A DNA stretch of 12,372 bases from an uncultured Bacteroidales bacterium (GTDB taxonomy: Bacteria; Bacteroidota; Bacteroidia; Bacteroidales; P3), in assembly GCA_947177315.1 (NCBI GenBank), contig CAMWTX010000029.1, forward strand, positions 1 through 12,372, read 5' to 3'. The position numbers and the translations under genes were made by a program. The stretch's first letter is position 1. Every line of letters starts with the position of its first letter. Positions 1 through 5,709 of the stretch are shown in pieces. The notes beneath the pieces were generated by a model. It worked only from the letters and a program-made list of their open reading frames with translations. It ran no database searches and was not told where the DNA came from.

Positions 1-2174
1 ATATCCTCCTTGGCGCGTTCCATGGCCGCCTGCACCCTGGGCAGCAATTCGCTCTCGGGATACGAACCGGCAAAGGTTTCCGCCAGGGGCAACATGTGTT
101 TATAGCCGGAAGTATGGGCGGTGGCAAAGATTTTGAGAAACAGGAACTGCTCGCGGAAAGCGTTGATGGGATAGCCTCTTTCCACACGGTCTATCACATT
201 GAGCACCCCGTTGAAATCGTTGCGGCTGAAATTTTCGAAAGCCTGCCCGTAGAGGTTCTCCACTGTCTTGGCGTTAGCCTCCAGGTCTTTGTAATAGTTG
301 GGGTTGTTTACCCTTTCGTTCTGTTCGGTTCCCGGATAACGTTCCGCCAATATATCCGCATACTTGCGGAACTTGCCCGTTTCGCCGCTCTGACGGTAGA
401 TCTTGCAAAGCGTTTCGCAAGCCGACGGAATGTAGTTCGAACCCGGATACTCGTTGATAAGGCGCACCAGGTATTTTTCGCCTTCCTCGTTCTGCCCCAT
501 CTTGTCGCTGTAAATCGTGCCCACGTGATACAGCGCAGGTTCTATAATCGAGTCGAGCCGTTTGTATTCGGCATCGCTCTGCGGCAACTGCTGCAGGTAA
601 TAGTCGGCATCCGCCTGCGTGAGCACTTTGGAGGCGGACTGCTGTTCTTCGTCTTCTTCGCCCTGCTGGGAGGAACGCAATACCGCCGCCTTGGGCTTGG
701 AAGAAAGAAACCACAGGTCTTCGAGGGTACGTCTGCCCCACTTGCGGTTAAACTCCGCCAAACCGGCGGTCTTGGTCTGTTCGTTGTAGAAATACCAATT
801 GGAACGGGGCGCCACGCTCGGCATGGCACTGCTGCCGGTCTTTGCCAAACGCGCGTTTTCCTGCTGCTTCTGAAAATCCTTGGCCTTCTGTTCGGCATAC
901 CGTTTCTGATCTTTCTTACTCATCCTGCCCACCTGCCGCAAGGTATCGGCTTCCACCAGACGGTAGTAGTGACCCGTAAGTTCCGAAAGGCTTTGGGCGC
1001 GGCTCACGATATCGTAATAGTCCGGGTCGTCGTCTTTGACCACCTGTGCCGCCGCCGTGTAATATTTGTGCGATTCGATGTATTTCTTGTTCTCGTAAAA
1101 ATAAGTGGCCAGCTCCTTGGCCGCCAACAAAGTTCTTTCGGGGTCGCCCTGGCTGGCGGCGATGCTCATATCCAGATACCGCACCGCGTCTTCTTCGTTG
1201 TGCTGGCGGAACGACATCTCGCCCATCACATAATAGATACGCCCGAAATAGGCTTGATTCTTGGGGTCCTTGAGCATGCGTTCCAAACCCTTGAAAATAT
1301 CTCTGGAGTTGATATTGCTGCCGTCGTAACAAAGGGCTATGTTCAAACGGGCGTTGAACACCAAATCCAAGGGCGGGTTCATGCCAAGGCATTTCTTGTA
1401 ATAGGCATAAGCCTGCATGTTGTCGCCCTCCCGTTGGGCTATCTGCCCCAAAATAAAATTGAGGCGGGCGCGCATATCGCGGTCTTTGCACAACTGCATG
1501 CCGCGTTGCAGGTAAGGAATGGCTTCCTGATACTTTTCCTGTTGCAAACAGAACTCGGCCTGCACCAAAGGCAGGTCGCGGTAGGTTTCTTTCATCAGAT
1601 TGCTCTCGCTCTGGGCTTCCACCTGGCTGATGAAAGAGGAAGCCATCGCAAACTCGTTTTCGCGCATATAGGTGCGCGCAATCCAAAGCATGGCTTCGTA
1701 GCGTTCCTTGTTTTGGGCAAACTCCGACAGCACGAAATTGAACACCGAGCGAGCCTTGGAATAATCCTGCTGGTAAAAGAAACCCTTGCCCAACAGCAGA
1801 TAGGCGTTGTCTATGGTCTTGACGTATTCTTTGCCCTTAATCGAAATGGAATGTTTCTTGATGGTCTTGAGCGCCTTTTCGCGGATACGCGCCGTCTGTT
1901 GCGAAATAAGCGAGGTATCTTCCGGATTGCCGTATTTAAAGACGGGAATCACATTGAAATAGTTGTCCACCGATTTGTCTTCGAGCACCAAATCGGCGTC
2001 TTCCAATGCCTGCGCCCCGTTCCAATACACGTTGTAATACGAAGTGAGGTTATGGTAGTTGCGCGAAAGGAACGTATTGTTTTTGGTTGAGCAGCCTGCC
2101 GCCAAAAGCAGACAGGCCGCCAACCCTAACAACGATATCCGGCTCCTGCCGGTTTTACGCCAGTTTGTTTTCAA
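1..2174 (-). CDS. porW: PorW/SprE-like TPR lipoprotein, C-terminus off window
   Basis: This is an outer-envelope lipoprotein with tetratricopeptide-like helical repeats. The frame is open for 724 codons and runs off the left edge, so the C-terminus is missing. The N-terminus has a Lys/Arg-rich stretch, a hydrophobic core and a lipobox ending LLLAAGC, with Cys28 as the lipidation site. The next residues, STKNNTFLSRNYHNLTSYYN, resemble the start of PorW/SprE proteins. So does a later segment beginning WYFYN at about residue 460, followed by EFNRKWGRRTLEDLW. Repeats of TPR type (for example AYLLLGKGFFYQQDYSKA) fill roughly residues 95-300 and recur near the C-terminus. PorW/SprE is a type IX secretion and gliding accessory lipoprotein in some Bacteroidota, but homologues may also occur in species without that system, so a secretion role here is inference. 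No ATG or GTG precedes the lipobox in frame. I chose TTG at 2174-2172, which gives an ideal signal peptide and overlaps the end of purL by 20 nt. This suggests co-translation with purL. Confidence 0.78.
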   Translation of the reverse strand, partial: MKTNWRKTGRSRISLLGLAACLLLAAGCSTKNNTFLSRNYHNLTSYYNVYWNGAQALEDADLVLEDKSVDNYFNVIPVFKYGNPEDTSLISQQTARIREKALKTIKKHSISIKGKEYVKTIDNAYLLLGKGFFYQQDYSKARSVFNFVLSEFAQNKERYEAMLWIARTYMRENEFAMASSFISQVEAQSESNLMKETYRDLPLVQAEFCLQQEKYQEAIPYLQRGMQLCKDRDMRARLNFILGQIAQREGDNMQAYAYYKKCLGMNPPLDLVFNARLNIALCYDGSNINSRDIFKGLERMLKDPKNQAYFGRIYYVMGEMSFRQHNEEDAVRYLDMSIAASQGDPERTLLAAKELATYFYENKKYIESHKYYTAAAQVVKDDDPDYYDIVSRAQSLSELTGHYYRLVEADTLRQVGRMSKKDQKRYAEQKAKDFQKQQENARLAKTGSSAMPSVAPRSNWYFYNEQTKTAGLAEFNRKWGRRTLEDLWFLSSKPKAAVLRSSQQGEEDEEQQSASKVLTQADADYYLQQLPQSDAEYKRLDSIIEPALYHVGTIYSDKMGQNEEGEKYLVRLINEYPGSNYIPSACETLCKIYRQSGETGKFRKYADILAERYPGTEQNERVNNPNYYKDLEANAKTVENLYGQAFENFSRNDFNGVLNVIDRVERGYPINAFREQFLFLKIFATAHTSGYKHMLPLAETFAGSYPESELLPRVQAAMERAKED

Positions 2175-4344
2175 TTGCGGTATTATAAATGTGCTTGTAC
2201 TCTTTAATATTACCGAAATCTTCCTCGTCCACGGAAATCCTTCCGCCGGTTACCTCGCCCAGATAAACCATGGGCGTTTTTGTTTCGAGCATGAGGTCTT
2301 CGAATTCATCCACCATAGCGGGGTCTATCGAAACCACCACGCGGCTCTGGCTTTCGCCGAACAGAAAAGCGTCCAGACGGATGGAATCATCCACCATCAG
2401 CGTAAATCCCAGGTCGTTCACCATGGCGCTTTCCAGAAGCGTGGTCATCAAACCTCCGTCAGAAACATCATGCACCGACTTGGCCAGCCCCGACTCAATC
2501 AAATCGAGCACAACCCCTTGCAGGTTGTATTCTTCGTCTAAGTCGAAGTAGGGCGCGGGCGAAAATTTCTCATTTCGGTAGCTGTAAAGATACTGAGAAC
2601 TATTGATATCTTCACGCACTTTGCCGAGCAAATAAATGGAATGGCCTTCTTTTTGGAATCCTATGCCCGTGTGATGCCGTTTTTCGAGCAAGCCTATCAT
2701 GCCGATTACAGGCGTGGGATAGACGGCTTCCACCTTGTTGCCCTCGCTGTATTGGTTGTAGAAACTTACGTTTCCTCCCGTTACGGGCGTGCCGAATTTT
2801 TCGCAAGCCATGCTCATGCCCTTGATCGCCCCTACAAACTGCCAATACACTTCGGGATTGTAGGGATTTCCGAAATTAAGGCAGTTGGTTACCGCCAAGG
2901 GATGGCCGCCCGAACAAACGATGTTGCGCGCCGCCTCCGCCACGGCAATCTGCGTTCCCACCAAGGGATTGGCATACACGTAGCGCGAATTGCAATCTAC
3001 CGTCATGGCGATGGCCCTTTCGGTGTGCTTGAGGTTCACCACCCCGGCGTCCGAAAGTTTGTTGGTGCCCATGTTCTTAGTACCCACCATGCTGTCGTAC
3101 TGCTCGTAAACCCAACGTTTGGAGGCGATGTTGGGATGCGAGAACAGAAAGCGCGCAACCTTGGCGGCTTCTTGCAGATCGATGTCTTTCACCGTGTGGA
3201 TATCGAAACGCTTGCACTTGGCAAAAGCCTTATGTTCCTTGTATTTGCGGTCATACACCGGAGCACCGCCGCCCAATACCAGCGTGGATGCCGGCACATC
3301 GGCCACCAGTTTTCCGTTGCGGTAGAACATCAGCCGGTCTTCGTTGATTACCTCGCCTATCTGTTCGCAACTCAGATCCCATTTGTCGAAAATGGCCTTC
3401 ACTTCTTTTTCGCAACCTTTCTTAACCACAATCAACATGCGTTCCTGCGATTCGGAAAGCAGAATTTCCCAAGCCTCCATGTTGCTTTGGCGCAAAGGCA
3501 CTTTATCCAAGTCGATGCGCATGCCGCTCTTGCCTTTTTCGCTCATTTCGGAGGTGGAGCAGATAATGCCCGCCGCGCCCATATCCTGCATGCCCACCAA
3601 AGCCTTGGTTTTGGAGAGTTCCAACGAGGCTTCCAGCAAAAGTTTTTCCTGAAAGGGGTCGCCTACCTGAATGGAGGGAATATCGTCGGCCGAGTCTTGC
3701 GTAATATCCGCCGAAGCGAAAGTGGCGCCGTGGATGCCGTCTTTTCCGGTGGCCGAACCTACGATAAACACAGGGTTTCCTTTTCCTTTGGCAATGGCTG
3801 AAACCAAATCTTCCTTGTGCATGATGCCCACCGACATGGCGTTTACCAACGGATTGGCGTTATAGCACTCGTCGAAAGCCACTTCGCCGGCCACGACGGG
3901 AACACCAAAGGCATTGCCGTAATCGCCGATGCCTTTCACTACGCCTTTCAATAAATGTTTGGTATGGTCCGCATCGAGATTTCCGAAGCGGAGCGAATTG
4001 AGTTGTGCGATAGGACGCGCACCCATTGTAAAAATATCGCGGTTGATGCCGCCCACGCCTGTGGCCGCGCCCTGATAGGGTTCAACGGCGCAAGGGTGGT
4101 TATGGGATTCTATCTTGAAGACACAGGCGTAACCGTCGCCCACGTCCACCATGCCCGCGTTTTCTTCGCCGGGGGCAACCAGCATCTGAGGACCTTTCTT
4201 GGGCAAGGTCTTGAGCCACTTGATGGAGTTCTTGTACGAAGCGTGTTCACTCCACATCACCGAATAGATGCTCAATTCAGTAAAATTGGGATTGCGTCCG
4301 AGAATAGCCTTGATGCGGGCATACTCCTCGGGCAACAATCCCAA
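2155..4344 (-). CDS. purL: Phosphoribosylformylglycinamidine synthase II (short-form PurL)
   Basis: PurL is the ATP-dependent FGAM synthase subunit of de novo purine synthesis, cytoplasmic. It converts FGAR to FGAM using ammonia delivered by the glutaminase PurQ, with PurS bridging the complex. The length of about 729 residues fits the small PurL form, not the ~1,200-1,300-residue fused form found in many other bacteria. Visible motifs are FTELSIYSVMWSEH near residues 21-34 with the conserved SEH, FKIESHNHPCAVEPYQGAAT, GVGGINRDIFTMGARP, MQDMGAAGII, and in the second half HDVSDGGL and FGESQSRVVV. A Cys usual after SEH is Ala here. The start given is the first permissible codon, TTG at 4344. 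However, the preceding codons encode TDETVTEQTAKEL, which looks like genuine PurL N-terminus, and no ATG, GTG or TTG lies there. The true start is therefore uncertain (see findings). No purS or purQ is in the window. The 3' end overlaps the TPR lipoprotein gene. Confidence 0.96.
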   Translation of the reverse strand: MGLLPEEYARIKAILGRNPNFTELSIYSVMWSEHASYKNSIKWLKTLPKKGPQMLVAPGEENAGMVDVGDGYACVFKIESHNHPCAVEPYQGAATGVGGINRDIFTMGARPIAQLNSLRFGNLDADHTKHLLKGVVKGIGDYGNAFGVPVVAGEVAFDECYNANPLVNAMSVGIMHKEDLVSAIAKGKGNPVFIVGSATGKDGIHGATFASADITQDSADDIPSIQVGDPFQEKLLLEASLELSKTKALVGMQDMGAAGIICSTSEMSEKGKSGMRIDLDKVPLRQSNMEAWEILLSESQERMLIVVKKGCEKEVKAIFDKWDLSCEQIGEVINEDRLMFYRNGKLVADVPASTLVLGGGAPVYDRKYKEHKAFAKCKRFDIHTVKDIDLQEAAKVARFLFSHPNIASKRWVYEQYDSMVGTKNMGTNKLSDAGVVNLKHTERAIAMTVDCNSRYVYANPLVGTQIAVAEAARNIVCSGGHPLAVTNCLNFGNPYNPEVYWQFVGAIKGMSMACEKFGTPVTGGNVSFYNQYSEGNKVEAVYPTPVIGMIGLLEKRHHTGIGFQKEGHSIYLLGKVREDINSSQYLYSYRNEKFSPAPYFDLDEEYNLQGVVLDLIESGLAKSVHDVSDGGLMTTLLESAMVNDLGFTLMVDDSIRLDAFLFGESQSRVVVSIDPAMVDEFEDLMLETKTPMVYLGEVTGGRISVDEEDFGNIKEYKHIYNTAIENKLA

Positions 4345-4412
4345 CTCTTTTGCCGTCTGTTCGGTAACAGTTTCGTCGGTACGTCCCGTACCGGCTTTCC
4401 TGTCGGAAACCT

Positions 4413-4967
4413 TTACTTTCCGGCTACTTTTTTTTTAGCGGCCACCGTCTTGGCTTTCGCAGCAACTTTCTTAAGTCCTGCCTTTACCGCTTTTTCGGCC
4501 TTCTTGCCTTCGGCTTTCAAAACCTTTTCGGCTTTCTTGCCGGCCTTCACGGCTTTTTTGCTTTCGGCTTTCAAGACTTTTTCGGCTTTCTTAACCTGTT
4601 TTTTCGCACCGGCTTTCAAAGCCTTGGCAACGGGTTTCACTGCCTTTTCAGCTTTTTTAACCTGCTTCTTGGCGGTAGCCTTTACAGCTTTTACGGCGGG
4701 TTTTGCAGCCTTAACAGCCTTTTTTGCCGTAGCCTTTACAGCGGGCTTTGCAGCCTTAACGGTTTTCTTTGCCGTAGTTTTTTTAGCCACAGCTTTCTTG
4801 GCGGTAGCCTTTACAGCAGGTTTAGCGGCAACTTTTTTGGTTGCGGCTTTCTTAGCGGCCGGCTTGGCGGCGGCTTTCTTTGCAGCGGGCTTTGCAGCCG
4901 GCTTGGCAGCTTTTTTTGCGGCGGGCTTTGCAGCCGGTTTTACCGCAGCTTTCTGAGTCTTAGCCAT
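4413..4967 (-). CDS. Lys/Ala-rich histone H1-tail-like protein
   Basis: This is a 184-residue, very basic, low-complexity protein. It uses only about eleven amino-acid types (mainly Lys and Ala, with Val, Pro, Thr, Glu, Gly, Leu, Ser, Gln and Met) and has no aromatic residues, Arg, Asp or Cys. The N-terminal half is made of PAAKKAA-like units resembling the C-terminal tail of histone H1 and bacterial AlgP or HU-tail proteins. From about residue 100 the pattern shifts to KKQVKKAEK and KKAEKVLKAE units, which would form a long charged helix. Nucleoid or nucleic-acid binding is the likely role by analogy, but no globular DNA-binding domain is visible. The ATG at 4967 overlaps the udk stop in an ATGGCTAA arrangement, so translation is probably coupled to udk. 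An A9 tract (minus strand) lies five codons before the stop. Because the composition is biased, homology cannot be assigned safely, but the clean ATG, the coupling and the regular repeat period argue that it is a real gene. Confidence 0.85.
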   Translation of the reverse strand: MAKTQKAAVKPAAKPAAKKAAKPAAKPAAKKAAAKPAAKKAATKKVAAKPAVKATAKKAVAKKTTAKKTVKAAKPAVKATAKKAVKAAKPAVKAVKATAKKQVKKAEKAVKPVAKALKAGAKKQVKKAEKVLKAESKKAVKAGKKAEKVLKAEGKKAEKAVKAGLKKVAAKAKTVAAKKKVAGK

Positions 4968-5592
4968 TTTTTTTGTTTTTTTCTTCCATCATGTAATGAT
5001 GCAAGTGCGAAGTTATTATTTGAATTGCTTTTTCGTTGGCACCACCTTCGGGCACGATAATGTCGGCGTACCTTTTGGTGGGTTCTATAAATTGCATGTG
5101 CATCGGCTTTACCCAATTTTCGTAATGGGTAAGAACCTGGTCGTAATTGCGCCCCCTTTCGTGGATGTCGCGGCGGATAATGCGCATGAGGCGTTCATCG
5201 CTGTCGGTATCCACAAAAATCTTGATGTCCATCCGCGCGCGCATTTCGGGATCCGAAAGAATCAGGATGCCTTCCACAATAACAACGTCGGTGGGAGCAA
5301 CCGTTATGGTTTCTTTGGCACGGGCACAGGTAAGGTATGAATAGACGGGCATCTGTATGGTCTGCCCGCTGCGCAACATATCCAAATGTTTTACGAGCAA
5401 TGAAAATTCGATGGAAGAAGGATGATCGAAATTGATCTTTTGCTTTTCCTCGGCGGTAAGTCCGCCTTGGTCTTTATAGTACGCATCCTGCGGTATAACC
5501 GTTACCGACTGCGAGCTGCACCCGGCGGCTATCTTCTTTACTACTGTTGTCTTGCCGGAACCCGAACCTCCGGCAATACCGATAACGAGCAT
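4960..5592 (-). CDS. udk: Uridine kinase
   Basis: Uridine kinase phosphorylates uridine or cytidine with ATP or GTP to UMP or CMP in pyrimidine salvage, in the cytoplasm. The 210-residue length matches the family. The P-loop is GGSGSGKT at residues 8-15. PQDAYYKD (34-41) and NFDHP (54-58) carry nucleoside-binding acidic residues. VVIVEGIL gives the Walker-B-like strand, and the lid region contains RIIRRDIHERGR. I chose ATG at 5592, which puts the P-loop strand MLVIGIAGG at the very N-terminus as is usual. A 27-residue in-frame extension upstream to 5673 would run through the promoter region and lacks family resemblance. It is the first gene of the minus-strand run and its stop overlaps the ATG of the histone-like gene. 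A TACATTTG element sits about 25 nt upstream. Confidence 0.96.
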   Translation of the reverse strand: MLVIGIAGGSGSGKTTVVKKIAAGCSSQSVTVIPQDAYYKDQGGLTAEEKQKINFDHPSSIEFSLLVKHLDMLRSGQTIQMPVYSYLTCARAKETITVAPTDVVIVEGILILSDPEMRARMDIKIFVDTDSDERLMRIIRRDIHERGRNYDQVLTHYENWVKPMHMQFIEPTKRYADIIVPEGGANEKAIQIITSHLHHYMMEEKNKKNG

Positions 5593-5613
5593 ACTATAAA
5601 TTTGTTTCGCTAA

Positions 5614-5644
5614 GTTGCAAATGTACAAACTTTTCATAAATTTG
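5614..5644 (+). promoter_or_regulatory. Putative promoter for the calcium ATPase
   Basis: TAAATTTG at 5637-5644 matches the Bacteroidota -7 consensus TAnnTTTG. GTTG at 5614-5617 lies 19 nt upstream, where the -33 TTTG element is expected. Transcription would begin near 5651, which argues for a translation start at 5710 or 5725 and against the in-frame ATG at 5647. The element interleaves with the minus-strand udk promoter. Confidence 0.55.
5618..5625 (-). promoter_or_regulatory. Putative -7 element for the udk-purL run
   Basis: On the minus strand this octamer reads TACATTTG, a perfect match to the Bacteroidota -7 consensus TAnnTTTG. It lies 25 nt upstream of the udk ATG, so a transcript would have a leader of about 20 nt. 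I see no strong TTTG -33 element at 19-21 nt spacing, only T-rich sequence, so the call rests on the -7 match and position. Confidence 0.5.
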
Positions 5645-5709
5645 TAATGAAACAAAAACAACAGGAAATCCACAATCGGCTGTTAATTTTTAAAACATCG
5701 AAAAACCGC

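Noticed and set aside
96..2090. A 664-codon plus-strand ORF opposite the TPR lipoprotein gene
   Set aside because: The minus strand encodes a coherent lipoprotein with signal peptide and family motifs. The plus-strand product has no recognisable domain and is an in-register antisense shadow caused by rarity of TTA, CTA and TCA codons.
2641..3801. A 386-codon plus-strand ORF opposite purL
   Set aside because: It lies wholly within conserved purL coding sequence, has no domain resemblance and no start context.
3955..4956. A 333-codon plus-strand ORF with Phe/Ala repeats opposite the histone-like gene
   Set aside because: The FAAGFAA-type repeats are the reverse complement of Lys/Ala repeats. 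The minus strand has the ATG coupled to udk, so this is a shadow.
5593..5673. N-terminal extension of udk to an upstream ATG
   Set aside because: The extra 27 residues cross the promoter-like region and do not resemble uridine kinases, which begin just before the P-loop strand.
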